Numbered from the stretch's first letter, positions 17,016-25,494 are shown. The stretch: 38,459 nt of DNA from Hyphomicrobiales bacterium (GCA_003164375.1 PLTE01000108.1:1-38459), one strand, 5' to 3'. Numbers and translations: made by a program. Notes: generated by a model not told the origin, from the sequence alone.

Positions 17016-18875
17016 ATGGGACTCTCTCAGGCGTTAGCCTCCGCTGTGGCCGGGGTAAATACGACCCAGCGCAGCCTGTCGGTCATCGCCGGCAACGTGG
17101 CGAACTCCAACACTCCCGGCTATGTCGACGAAAGCGTCAATCAGGTCGAGCTCGCGGCCGGCGGCCAGGCCGGGACGAGCGTCGCGGTCGACGGCATCAA
17201 TCGCAATCTCAACACGTTGTTGCAGAGCCAGTTGTGGACCGAAACGTCGGGCGGTTCCTACGCCGATACGACGGCGTCGCTCTATCAGCAGCTTCAGAAT
17301 GTCTACGGTACGCCGGGATCGTCGACCTCGTTCGATGCGATCTTCAATAATTTCACCAGCGCCCTGCAGTCGCTGTCGACGAGCCCCAGCTCCTACTCCG
17401 CTCAGTCCGCCGTGGTCAGTTCCGCGCAAGCCGTGGCGCAAAATCTCAATTCGATGACCGGGAATATCCAGCAACTGCGCACGCAGGCCGAACAGGGCAT
17501 CGCCAATGACGTGACGACTGCGAACAGCATGTTGACGCAGATCGCCCAAATCAACCAGCAATTGACCGGGGTCACCACGTCCGACAGCGCCAACGCGGCG
17601 CTCGAGGACCAGCGCGACCAGGATATCACACAGCTCACCCAGTTGATGAACGTCAACGTGGTCCAGAATTCCGACAATCAGATTTCGCTCTTCACCGGCA
17701 CCGGCCAGCAACTGGTCAGCGGGTCGCAGGCCTCGCAGCTTTCGTTCAACAACGCGGGATCGCTGTCGCCGACCGCGCAGTGGAGCGCCAATCCGAGCCA
17801 GGACGGCGTCGGCACAATTATGCTGACTTCGCCCGGCGGCGGCACGACCACGGATCTGGTCGCCACCAACGCCATCCAGTCGGGCCAGATCGGCGCCTAT
17901 CTGCAGATGCGCGACACCATCTTGCCGCAGGCGCAGAGCCAGCTCGACGAGATGGCCAATCAGATGTCGCAGGCGCTGTCGAACCAAACGACGTCTGGGA
18001 CGACAGCGACGTCGGGTTCGCAGTCCGGTTATAGCGTCGATGTCGGCTCGATTGTGCCCGGCAATACTGTTCAACTGACGTACACAAATTCCCAAAACGT
18101 CCAACAAACCGTCACCATCGTCGCGCTGGGCGCCGGCGGGGCGGTACCGGCGCAAGCGTCCTCGGCCAATAACCAGGTGATCGGCGTCAATTTTTCCGGC
18201 GGCATGAGTTCGGTCGTGTCGCAGCTCAATTCGGTGCTCGGCACCAACCTGCAATTCTCGAACCCGTCCGGCACGGTCTTGCAGGTGGTCAACAACGGCA
18301 GCGGCAACGTCGTCAATTCGCTTTCGGCGACCTCGACGGTGACGTCGCTGACCAGCGGTAGCCCGCAGCTTTCGCTGTTCACCGACGGAACCGCGCCGAT
18401 TACCGGCGCGCTCACCGCGGACGGTTCGCAGACCACGGGCCTGGCCGGAACTATCGAAGTCAATCCCGCGATCGTCGCCTCGCCGTCGAGCTTGGTCGCC
18501 TATGCATCGACGACCGCGTCGGGCGACCCGACGAGGCCGAACTTCATCCTCAACCAGATGACCGACGCTTCGCTGACCTATTCGCCTGATACCGGCTTCG
18601 GCAGCGCGGCCGCGCCCTATAGCGGTACGCTGAGCGATTACATGAGCCAGGTCGTCAGCCAGCAATCGCAAGCCGCCAACGCGGCGACGAACTTGCAGCA
18701 AGGCCAGGACACCGTCGTCACCGCGTTGCAGCAGCGCTTCAACGATCAGTCCGGCGTCAATATCGATACCGAAATGTCGAACCTGATTGCGCTGCAAAAT
18801 GCTTACGGCGCCAATGCACGCGTCATGAGCACGATTCAACAAATGATGTCGGCGCTAATGCAAGCGGTACAGTAA
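17016..18875 (+). CDS. flgK: Flagellar hook-associated protein 1 (HAP1)
   Basis: FlgK is the first hook-filament junction protein. The N-terminal motif LSQALASAVAGVNTTQRSL and IAGNVANSNTPGYVDESVN, and the C-terminal NIDTEMSNLIALQNAYGANAR and IQQMMSALMQAVQ, are the conserved coiled D0 ends. In between are QLRTQAEQGIANDVTTANSM and LEDQRDQDITQLTQLMNVNV, typical of FlgK. At 619 residues it is slightly longer than E. coli FlgK (547). A middle segment from about residue 345 to 450 is another beta-rich insert. It lies 50 bases after flgE and abuts flgL exactly (TAA-ATG). Confidence 0.95.
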   Translation: MGLSQALASAVAGVNTTQRSLSVIAGNVANSNTPGYVDESVNQVELAAGGQAGTSVAVDGINRNLNTLLQSQLWTETSGGSYADTTASLYQQLQNVYGTPGSSTSFDAIFNNFTSALQSLSTSPSSYSAQSAVVSSAQAVAQNLNSMTGNIQQLRTQAEQGIANDVTTANSMLTQIAQINQQLTGVTTSDSANAALEDQRDQDITQLTQLMNVNVVQNSDNQISLFTGTGQQLVSGSQASQLSFNNAGSLSPTAQWSANPSQDGVGTIMLTSPGGGTTTDLVATNAIQSGQIGAYLQMRDTILPQAQSQLDEMANQMSQALSNQTTSGTTATSGSQSGYSVDVGSIVPGNTVQLTYTNSQNVQQTVTIVALGAGGAVPAQASSANNQVIGVNFSGGMSSVVSQLNSVLGTNLQFSNPSGTVLQVVNNGSGNVVNSLSATSTVTSLTSGSPQLSLFTDGTAPITGALTADGSQTTGLAGTIEVNPAIVASPSSLVAYASTTASGDPTRPNFILNQMTDASLTYSPDTGFGSAAAPYSGTLSDYMSQVVSQQSQAANAATNLQQGQDTVVTALQQRFNDQSGVNIDTEMSNLIALQNAYGANARVMSTIQQMMSALMQAVQ

Positions 18876-20387
18876 ATGAGCATCACCGGGCCCGGGTCGA
18901 TCGCCGCTCTGAATATTCAGGCGGTCAACAATATGAATAACCAGCTCAACACGTTGAGCACGGAACTTGGCACCAACCAGGCGGCCCAAACCTATTCCGG
19001 CCTCGGCTCGCAGGCCGGCGTGGCGCTGGCCTTGAACGCGCAGCTTTCGGCGATCAACGGTTATAGCAACACCGCCACGACGGTTGGCACGACGCTGAGC
19101 GTCGCGCAATCGACGTTGACGCAACTCGGCAGCAGCGGAAGCTCGGTTCAACAGGCGATCAACCAGCAAGGCGCCTTCAGCCTGAACAGCAACGGACAGA
19201 CGACGACTCAGGCAGCCGCCGCCACGCAGCTCGGCGAGATCCTGTCCCTACTCAACACCCAGGTCGGCAATAATTATATTTTCTCGGGCAGCGCGACGAC
19301 CCAGCCGTCAGTCGCCAGCATGTCCGACATCCTCAACGGCAATGGCGCGCAAGCGGGTTTCACGCAGGTGATGGCGCAACGCCTGCAGGCCGATCAAGGC
19401 GCCAATGGGCTCGGCCGCCTGGTCATTCCGGCGCCCTCAGCCTCGACTGTTTCGATCAGCGAGGATGCCGCCAACTCGCCGTTCGGGTTCAAGCTTGCGA
19501 GCGTGAATTCGTCGCTGACCGGTGCGACCGTCACCGGCCCGACCGGCTCGCCCGCGTCGATCTCGGTCGATTTGGGCTCCAATCCCAATGCCGGCGATTC
19601 GATCGCGTTCGGCCTCACGCTTCCCGACGGCTCAAGCCAAACCATCACGCTACAAGCCACCACGGCCTCGCCGGCGGGCACCAACCAGTTCACCATTGGT
19701 GCGACGCCCGCAGACACCGCAACCAATCTGCAGGCGGCGCTGAGCGCCGCGGTCGGCAATCTCGATCAGACCGCGCTGCCGGCTGCATCCGCCGTCGCCG
19801 CGGCCGATAACTTCTTCAGCTCAGACCCACCCCAACGGGTCGCCGGGCCGCCCTACGACTCGGCCACCTCATTGGCAAACGGGACTTCGGCGAACACCGT
19901 ATTCTGGTACACCGGCGAAAACGGCAGCACGCCGGCGCGGCAGACCGCGACCGCCCAGGTCGGTCCCTCGACGACCATCGATTACGGCATGCGCGCCAAC
20001 GAGCAGGCGATCAGCACGCTGGTCGCGAACGTGGCCGTCCTTGCGGCAACGACCTATTCGGCAAGCGATCCGAACGCCGGAGCGAATTACCAGGCGTTGA
20101 GCCAGAAGGTGACGGCGAACCTCGACGGTCAATCCGGTACCCAGTCGATCGACGATATCGAGGCCGATCTTGCGAATTCGCAGACCACGGTCAGCAACGC
20201 CACCGCACTGAATACGCAGACGCAAACCACGCTACAGGACATGATGCAAAACATCGACGGTATCAATCAAAACCAGATCGGTGAACAGATCCTAACATTG
20301 CAGAACAGTCTGTCAGCCTCGTTGTCGGTGACCGCACGCATGGCGCAGCTCAGCCTGGTCAATTTTCTGGCGCCGTCAACGGGCTAA
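18876..20387 (+). CDS. flgL: Flagellar hook-associated protein 3 (HAP3)
   Basis: FlgL is the second junction protein, next to the filament, and is related to flagellin. The N-terminus SIAALNIQAVNNMNNQLNTLSTELGTNQAAQTYSGLGS is a flagellin-like coiled segment. The region around QVGNNYIFSGSATTQPS is typical of FlgL, and the C-terminus has DMMQNIDGINQNQIGEQILTLQNSLSAS. The 503 residues exceed the roughly 320 of enteric FlgL because of a central beta-rich insert around residues 185-290. The ATG follows the flgK stop with no gap, so translation is coupled. It converges on the methyltransferase gene. Confidence 0.9.
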   Translation: MSITGPGSIAALNIQAVNNMNNQLNTLSTELGTNQAAQTYSGLGSQAGVALALNAQLSAINGYSNTATTVGTTLSVAQSTLTQLGSSGSSVQQAINQQGAFSLNSNGQTTTQAAAATQLGEILSLLNTQVGNNYIFSGSATTQPSVASMSDILNGNGAQAGFTQVMAQRLQADQGANGLGRLVIPAPSASTVSISEDAANSPFGFKLASVNSSLTGATVTGPTGSPASISVDLGSNPNAGDSIAFGLTLPDGSSQTITLQATTASPAGTNQFTIGATPADTATNLQAALSAAVGNLDQTALPAASAVAAADNFFSSDPPQRVAGPPYDSATSLANGTSANTVFWYTGENGSTPARQTATAQVGPSTTIDYGMRANEQAISTLVANVAVLAATTYSASDPNAGANYQALSQKVTANLDGQSGTQSIDDIEADLANSQTTVSNATALNTQTQTTLQDMMQNIDGINQNQIGEQILTLQNSLSASLSVTARMAQLSLVNFLAPSTG

Positions 20388-20417
20388 GACGAAGGCGTTG
20401 CGGCGGATAACTGAAGA

Positions 20418-21371
20418 TTACCCGGCACGATCGATCGGCGTTTCACTGCGGCGGGTTGCAGTTCTGACGAATATTGAATCGGCGGCGCAGGTCGCATTGC
20501 GGCCAAAATTGTCGGTAAAACGCGTGTCGACCAGATACTCGCCGGGATGCGCACCGACGAAGTCGCGGATCGCCTGCCGTTTCACGTCGCTGTCTTCGAC
20601 GACCAGATAATCGCCGGGCGACAGCACCGGGTGGAACTGTTCAAGCACGCCGATGACGTTGTGATGCGCGTCCTCGACGACGAGCCATGGATGCGGCTCC
20701 GAGTGGAGAAGGTCGGAATCGAACAGCCGTTCCGGGGCGGAACAATCGCCCTGATAGAATTTGACGTGCGGATACTCCATCTCGACCTTGACCCGGTCGA
20801 CCGAATGGACCTGCCCTTGGATGCCGCTCAGCGCCAGATTATCTGCAAACCAGACGGCACTTGCGCCGAGGCCGGATCCGATTTCGAAAATGGTTTGCGG
20901 GCGCAGCTCCGCGATCAGCGCCGGGTACATGGCGAAATCGAAGACGTTCTTCATCAGCGGCGTGCCGCGCCAGCGCATCAGTGACGGTGCGCCCTGGCAG
21001 GTCAGCAGCACGTCGAGGCCGAACTCGGTGCCGAACCGCGGATGATAATGGACACCCGATCGCTCGCGCTCGGAATACTCGACCAGATGGCCCTGCACCC
21101 AGCGATCGAGGAACAGCCGCAGGCGCATCAAGTCCCATTGCAGGCTAAGGTCTTGCGCGGGCGGCCGCGCGGCATTTTCGCGGACGCTGTCCTCCCACGA
21201 ACGGCTCGGATCGAAAGCGATCAAGCGCGTCAGGACGCGCGTAAACCAACTGTCGAAGATGCTGTGCAGGCCATTTTGTTCGCGCTCAACCTTGTCGCGC
21301 ATTTCACTCAAGAATTTGAGCGCAGCCGCCTTCAAGGCGTCGCCGGAAATCAAAGTTGCCTCGGTCGTCAT
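20418..21371 (-). CDS. CmcI-like SAM-dependent methyltransferase
   Basis: The 317-residue protein has a class I SAM-binding motif FEIGSGLGASAVW at about residues 163-175, VHSVDR near 188 as motif II, and the acidic motifs LVVEDAHHN and YLVVEDSD near 231 and 256. The N-terminal region with YHPRFGTEFGLDVL is usual for the cephalosporin-hydroxylase (CmcI) family of methyltransferases, often found in polysaccharide and glycan-modification loci. It starts 27 bases after the glycosyltransferase gene and has a strong AAGGAA site, so the two form an operon. Its position between flgL and flagellin suggests methylation of a flagellar glycan or of flagellin; this is inference. Confidence 0.8.
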   Translation of the reverse strand: MTTEATLISGDALKAAALKFLSEMRDKVEREQNGLHSIFDSWFTRVLTRLIAFDPSRSWEDSVRENAARPPAQDLSLQWDLMRLRLFLDRWVQGHLVEYSERERSGVHYHPRFGTEFGLDVLLTCQGAPSLMRWRGTPLMKNVFDFAMYPALIAELRPQTIFEIGSGLGASAVWFADNLALSGIQGQVHSVDRVKVEMEYPHVKFYQGDCSAPERLFDSDLLHSEPHPWLVVEDAHHNVIGVLEQFHPVLSPGDYLVVEDSDVKRQAIRDFVGAHPGEYLVDTRFTDNFGRNATCAADSIFVRTATRRSETPIDRAG

Positions 21372-21398
21372 GGGATTTCCTTCCCGACCGGCACGCGC

Positions 21399-22244
21399 CT
21401 AAGCACCGGCGAATTGCGACGCCAGATCGCCGCAAAACGTCATCGGGCCGACGTGGTTGAGCTTGCTTCCAAGATCCGCCCAGATCTCGCCGCCGAGTTC
21501 AATCCAGCGCTTGCAAAAGGCGAAATCCTCGCTGAGGTAGGTGCCGTCATCGGCGATCATGCATTCGAACAAAGCGAAGCGGTTGTCGCTTGCGGTCGCG
21601 GCATCGACGGAATGATCGCGTTTGTAGCGCAGCTGCGGATAATGTGCGCACATTTTTGCCAGCGCTTGGCGCCGGATCATGAGAAAACCGGTGCCGGCGT
21701 ACCGCACCTTGACGAAGCCACCTTTCTCGATGACGGCGTTGGGATCGTCGACCTCGAACACATATTTTAAGGCCGCGCCCGCCGCGTTGGGTCGCCCGCC
21801 CTCGATCGTCGTCTTCACCCTGTCCCAGTCGATCCGCTTGATCGGATAGATCGCGGCACACATGTCGGCGCCGCATTCGATCAGACGCAGCACTTGATCC
21901 GGCTCGAAGCCGATGTCGGCGTCGATAAACAACAGGTGGGTGGCATCCGGATCGTCCAGGAATTGGGAGATCAGGCTCGCCCGCGCCCGCGTGATCAGCG
22001 CGTCGCCGTCCTTGAACAAGATCTTGAGGTTGAAGTCGCTATAGGCGCGGATCAACTTTTGCAGCTTAAACAGCGAGGCTGCATAAAGCACCGAAATCTG
22101 TCCGCCGAAGCACGGTGTGGCGATGACGAGATTGACGGTGTTAGGGGCCGTGGCGGTTCCCGCCAGCTCGGCGGCGGTCCTGCCGGCGGGAGGCGCTGCG
22201 CGGGCGCCGCCGGCCTTGTGATCGGACTCCGAGGCAGTCGACAT
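21399..22244 (-). CDS. GT-A-fold glycosyltransferase beside flagellin
   Basis: After a poorly conserved N-terminal 36 residues, the 281-residue protein reads VNLVIATPCFGGQISVLYAA. It then has LLFIDADIGFEPDQVLRL with the nucleotide-sugar/metal DxD-type motif DAD at 108-110. Further on come AAIYPIKRIDWDRVK and TGFLMIRRQALAKM, then SEDFAFCKRWIELGGEIWAD. This is the pattern of GT-A glycosyltransferases related to the ANP1/MNN9 group. It leads the operon with the CmcI-like methyltransferase and is divergent from flagellin. Two TTAACCAT sites lie upstream. The likely role is flagellin glycosylation, inferred from location only. Confidence 0.8.
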   Translation of the reverse strand: MSTASESDHKAGGARAAPPAGRTAAELAGTATAPNTVNLVIATPCFGGQISVLYAASLFKLQKLIRAYSDFNLKILFKDGDALITRARASLISQFLDDPDATHLLFIDADIGFEPDQVLRLIECGADMCAAIYPIKRIDWDRVKTTIEGGRPNAAGAALKYVFEVDDPNAVIEKGGFVKVRYAGTGFLMIRRQALAKMCAHYPQLRYKRDHSVDAATASDNRFALFECMIADDGTYLSEDFAFCKRWIELGGEIWADLGSKLNHVGPMTFCGDLASQFAGA

Positions 22245-22311
22245 CGAGGTTCGTTCCTTCGTCGATCCGGCGCTGTCGGGTGTTGCGGCGCGACGGAGCG
22301 ACTTTGTAATT

Positions 22312-22343
22312 ATGGTTAAGCAATAGCGAAGAGAAATGGTTAA
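22312..22343 (-). promoter_or_regulatory. Two TTAACCAT half-sites, candidate CtrA binding
   Basis: On the minus strand, TTAACCAT occurs at 22336-22343 and again at 22312-22319, 24 bases (centre to centre) apart. They lie 68-99 bases upstream of the glycosyltransferase start at 22244. TTAACCAT is a known form of the CtrA recognition sequence in Caulobacter-type alphaproteobacteria. Confidence 0.55.
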
Positions 22344-22576
22344 TGGCGACTTAAGTGACTACGTAAAAAATCGATGAAGTTGTTAAAACTCATGCCGCTA
22401 CTGCATCGCCGGGTCTGAAGCGTCAGTGCTCATAGCGTCGGGCATTGATTTAGATCATAGCGTTAGTTTCGCCGCCGAAAACCAAATCCAGTACGGGTTT
22501 ACACGTCTTTAAACGAATTGCGTCAAACCTTCGGCAGCCGATCGGTTTGATCGGAACCTGCACTCGCCGGTACGGC

Positions 22577-22603
22577 ACGTACAGCAAGTGCACGCCAGTA
22601 CGT
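22577..22603 (+). other. Inverted repeat in the flagellin upstream/leader region
   Basis: ACGTAC (22577-22582) and GTACGT (22598-22603) form a perfect 6-base stem with a 15-base loop, 25 bases before the flagellin ATG. It may be a leader hairpin or a protein site. Flagellin mRNA leaders are known targets of FlbT in Caulobacter, but nothing here proves that function. Confidence 0.35.
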
Positions 22604-22628
22604 CCTGTAACCAGAAGGGTACGCGAAT

Positions 22629-24467
22629 ATGTCTGACATCACCTTGAGCAGTGGCATTCGGCAGAACTTGCTGGCCCTGCAGAACACGTCCAACGACTTG
22701 AATACCACGCAGGAACAGCTTGCGACCGGTAAGAAGGTCAATACGGCGTTCGACAATCCGACCTCCTATTTCACCTCGCAGTCGCTGACCAACCGGTCCA
22801 ACGACCTGAGCGCGCTTCTCGACCAGATCGGTCAGGCGCAGCAGACGTTGAACGCGGCCAACGACGGCCTCACCGGCTTGACGAGCCTGCTCGAACAGGC
22901 GCTGTCAACAGCGCAGCAGGCGCAACAGGCGACCACGGGCACCGTGACCTATAGCGGCACGCAAACCGGCAGCGCAATTGTCGCCGACACGACGCAAGCC
23001 GTCAGCACGACCAGTTTCGCCAGTGCGGTCAGCGCTTCAACGGCTTCGGTGCAGACCAAGTCGACGTTCGACTCCGCCGGCATCGGCCAGCTGACGAGCG
23101 GCGATACCCTGACCTATTCGCTCGCCGGCACCACGGTGACGGCCACGTTCGGCGCCGCGACCGATACGACCACCAACACCTTCAGCAACGTCGCCGGCCT
23201 GATCAGCGTTCTGCAGAGCGGCACCGGCGCCAGCGGCAACCTCAGCGCTGTGGCGAGCATCACCAACGTCGGCGGCAACGTCCAGGTGCTCGGTGACGAT
23301 CTCACCCACAACCTGACGACAAGCGCCACCAGCACCAACCTCACCGCCGGCAATTTTACAAGTAACACCTCGGCTGCCACGCTTGGCGATGCGCTGACGA
23401 TTTCTGACGGTGAAGGTCACACGTCGTCATTCTACTACGTTGCCGCCAATGCCGTTTCTGCAAGCGACACCTTCACGAGCTCGGCCAATCTTGTCAGCGC
23501 CATCAGCGGCTCCAACCTGGGCAGCACGGTCACAGCGACCGTTCCAAGCTCCGGCGCCAACAATGGCAAACTCGTGCTCAGCAGCCCGGATGGGGCCATC
23601 ACAGTCGGTGGAGCTTTCGGCAACACCGATCTGGGTCTGTCCTCGACGGCTTACAAAAACAACTACAACTCGACATTGGCAGGGCTTGCCGCCGACAGCA
23701 CGCTGACGATCCAGGTCGGCACCGACGCGGTAAATACGCTGACCTTCGGCACCGGCAACGGCCAGATCTCGACCCTGGCGGGGCTCAATAGCGCGCTTTC
23801 GGCCATCGGAGATATCTCCGCATCGGTCAACTCGCAGGGCAAGATCGTGTTGGCGCCGACAAGCTCGAACATCGTCACCATCGGCGGCACCGCCGGGACG
23901 GTGAGCTCGCTCGGCTTCTCCAGCGGCGTCACTACGCCGACTGCGACGGTCGTCACCCCGAGCTCGACCCGCGCCACGCTGCAGAGCAACTATAATGCCC
24001 TGCTGACGCAGATCGATCAGCTCGCCGGGGACTCGTCCTATAACGGCGTCAACCTGCTCGCCGGCAACAACCTGACGGTCAACTTTAATGAGAACGGCAC
24101 CAGCGGTCTGACGATCGGCGGCGTCAACTTCAGCTCGTCGGGGCTTGGACTGTCGGCGATCAGCGGCAACGGTTTCCAGGACAACACCAACATTGCGTCC
24201 ACGGAAACCGCGATCAACAACGCAATCACCAACGTGCGGGCCCAAACCGAGACGTTCGGCACCAACTCGTCGACCATCTCGACCCGCCAGACGTTCGAAA
24301 CCAACCTGATCAACACCCTGCAGACGGGCGCCAGCAATCTCGTGCTGGCCGATCAGAACCAAGCTAGCGCCAACTTGCTGACCGAGCAAACCCAGCAGCA
24401 GTTGGAAATCTCCGCACTGTCCATCGCCAATCAGGCGGACCAGTCGGTGCTCAAGCTGTTCGGCTAA
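22629..24467 (+). CDS. Flagellin (filament protein)
   Basis: This 612-residue flagellin has the conserved D0/D1 N-terminus MSDITLSSGIRQNLLALQNT and QEQLATGKKVNTAFDNPTSYF. The C-terminal D1/D0 part has ATLQSNYNALLTQIDQLAGDSSYNGVNLL and ends in EISALSIANQADQSVLKLFG. The length is typical of Bradyrhizobium-type flagellins and well above the 300-400 of Rhizobium flagellins. Central sequence is Thr/Ser/Gly-rich and contains two beta modules at about residues 248-337 and 350-434. Many surface Ser and Thr could be O-glycosylated. AAGGG precedes the ATG. A strong terminator follows, so it is a single-gene unit. It is the only flagellin gene in the window. Confidence 0.96.
   Translation: MSDITLSSGIRQNLLALQNTSNDLNTTQEQLATGKKVNTAFDNPTSYFTSQSLTNRSNDLSALLDQIGQAQQTLNAANDGLTGLTSLLEQALSTAQQAQQATTGTVTYSGTQTGSAIVADTTQAVSTTSFASAVSASTASVQTKSTFDSAGIGQLTSGDTLTYSLAGTTVTATFGAATDTTTNTFSNVAGLISVLQSGTGASGNLSAVASITNVGGNVQVLGDDLTHNLTTSATSTNLTAGNFTSNTSAATLGDALTISDGEGHTSSFYYVAANAVSASDTFTSSANLVSAISGSNLGSTVTATVPSSGANNGKLVLSSPDGAITVGGAFGNTDLGLSSTAYKNNYNSTLAGLAADSTLTIQVGTDAVNTLTFGTGNGQISTLAGLNSALSAIGDISASVNSQGKIVLAPTSSNIVTIGGTAGTVSSLGFSSGVTTPTATVVTPSSTRATLQSNYNALLTQIDQLAGDSSYNGVNLLAGNNLTVNFNENGTSGLTIGGVNFSSSGLGLSAISGNGFQDNTNIASTETAINNAITNVRAQTETFGTNSSTISTRQTFETNLINTLQTGASNLVLADQNQASANLLTEQTQQQLEISALSIANQADQSVLKLFG
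23370..23935 (+). repeat. Two flagellin-IN-like modules in flagellin
   Basis: The first (about 23370-23641) has DALTISDGEGHTSSFYYV and a VGGAFGNTDLGL end. The second (about 23676-23935) has LTIQVGTDAVNTLTFGTG, then LAGLNSALSAIGD and VTIGGTAGTVSSLGF. The second is strikingly similar to the second FlgE module (LTVQVGTGAAQTITFGTG), implying exchange or shared ancestry between hook and filament outer domains. Confidence 0.7.
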
Positions 24468-24496
24468 TTTCTTCTGGTACAGGTCTTCTGGTGAAG

Positions 24497-24525
24497 GCGG
24501 CGGGGCGAAAGCTCCGCCGCTTTTT
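24497..24525 (+). terminator. Rho-independent terminator of flagellin
   Basis: A GC-rich 10-base stem (GCGGCGGGGC with GCTCCGCCGC, one G-U pair) closed by a GAAA tetraloop is followed directly by TTTTT. It begins 29 bases after the flagellin stop. Confidence 0.9.
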
Positions 24526-24592
24526 CGTGGCGAATGGTCGGAGGCTGCACGGTGTCCTGCTCGTTATTGTGTGGCCGCTATTTTTCGGACGC

Positions 24593-24607
24593 TTAGCAAG
24601 CCCTTAA
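24593..24607 (+). promoter_or_regulatory. CtrA-like site upstream of flbT-flaF
   Basis: TTAGCAAGCCCTTAA matches the full CtrA consensus TTAA-N7-TTAA with one mismatch. It lies about 40 bases before the GTG start of the fused gene. Because flagellin ends in a terminator, the fused gene needs a promoter here. Confidence 0.5.
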
Positions 24608-24648
24608 CCCGCATCCGTGACGATGGATCGCCTCATAAGGATTCACGC

Positions 24649-25389
24649 GTGGCCCTAAAGATCGAGCTCAAGCCTAACGAACGCATCCTCCTCGGCGATT
24701 GCGTCGTCACCAATAACGGCCAGCGCACGCGTCTCATGGTCGAGGGGAAGGTGCCCATTCTGCGTGAAAAGGACATCATGTCGCTGGGCAGCGCCAATAG
24801 CCTGGCGAAACTCATCTATCTCGCTGTGCAGTTCATCTACACGGCCAAGCGACCGCAGGACCATCACGCGCTTTACGTCCGGCTGGCGGATGAATTTGTG
24901 AAACGCGCGCCCAGTGCGAAGCCATATATTGAGAGCATCAACAATCGAATCTTAACAGGCGAGCCGTATAAGGCGCTAAAGGAAGCGCGCAAGCTCATTG
25001 CCTACGAAAAGGAGCATCTCGACATGCATTACGCCAGCAACGCCTACGCGAAGACCGCCATTGACACGGCAGGCCCGCGCGAACTCGAGGCGAATTTGCT
25101 TTTGCAAGCTGCGGCGAAGTTGCAGGCTGTTCATGATTCGTGGCGCGATAAGCCGTCCGGCCTCGACGATGCAATCCTGTACAATCGCCGGCTTTGGACG
25201 GTATTCCTCGACGCGGTGACGAGCGAAGGCAACAGGTTGCCGGCCGCGGTCCGCGAGAATATCAGGCGGCTCGGCGTTTTCGTCATGGGGGAGACGTTCT
25301 CGCTGATGACCAATCCGAAGCCGGATCACCTGACGTCGATCATCAAGATCAATCGCGGCATCGCCGCCGGCCTGCGCGGCAAGGCGTAA
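24649..25389 (+). CDS. flbT-flaF: FlbT-FlaF fusion, flagellin expression regulators
   Basis: One 246-residue frame carries two normally separate regulators. Residues 1 to about 125 are FlbT (VALKIELKPNERILLGDCVV, VPILREKDIM, EPYKALKEARKLIAYE), which represses or tunes flagellin translation by acting on flagellin mRNA. Residues about 126-246 are FlaF (YAKTAIDTAGPRELEANLLL, LYNRRLWTVFLDAVTSEGN, RRLGVFVMGETF, IKINRGIAAGLRG), which is needed for flagellin production. The start is the GTG at 24649, with AAGGA upstream and FlbT homology; the ATG at 24571 adds unrelated residues. There is no stop between the halves. An in-frame ATG at 25024 with its own AAGGAG may also make free FlaF. It directly follows flagellin. 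Confidence 0.9.
   Translation: MALKIELKPNERILLGDCVVTNNGQRTRLMVEGKVPILREKDIMSLGSANSLAKLIYLAVQFIYTAKRPQDHHALYVRLADEFVKRAPSAKPYIESINNRILTGEPYKALKEARKLIAYEKEHLDMHYASNAYAKTAIDTAGPRELEANLLLQAAAKLQAVHDSWRDKPSGLDDAILYNRRLWTVFLDAVTSEGNRLPAAVRENIRRLGVFVMGETFSLMTNPKPDHLTSIIKINRGIAAGLRGKA
25009..25026 (+). promoter_or_regulatory. Internal ribosome binding site and start of the FlaF half
   Basis: AAGGAG at 25009-25014 is followed nine bases later by an ATG at 25024 that is in frame with flbT (codon 126) and falls exactly where the FlaF homology begins (MHYASNAYAKTA). This looks like the surviving start of a once separate flaF gene, which could still be used. Confidence 0.6.
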
Positions 25390-25494
25390 GAGACGGCGTA
25401 TAGTTCGGTTTATTGGGGCAACGGCGAGACGCGTTTTCGCTCGCATTGCCAACGATCCGGCAATGCTTGAACCGCTGCAAGCGCGCCAGCGCGA

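Larger units (their letters stand above)
22245..22628. other. 384-base divergent regulatory gap, glycosyltransferase / flagellin
   Basis: No gene is supported here. The left part carries two TTAACCAT half-sites oriented to the glycosyltransferase. The right part, next to flagellin, has an inverted repeat at 22577-22603. I checked the flagellin side for GG-N10-GC sigma-54 elements and found none with correct spacing, and no convincing sigma-28 site, so the flagellin promoter is not identified. Confidence 0.6.

Noticed and set aside
17034..18842. 602-codon open frame antisense to flgK
   Set aside because: It is Arg/Asp/Gly-rich with no recognisable domain and is a by-product of GC-rich codon use in flgK, whose product is certain.
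22574..22589. GGCACG...GCAAG resembling a sigma-54 site before flagellin
   Set aside because: GG and GC are eight bases apart instead of ten, so it cannot work as a -24/-12 promoter.
25418..25450. Stem-loop with GGCAA/TTGCC and GCGAG/CTCGC arms between flbT-flaF and asnB
   Set aside because: The arms are broken by mismatches and there is no T-run; it may be a weak bidirectional 3' hairpin but cannot be claimed.
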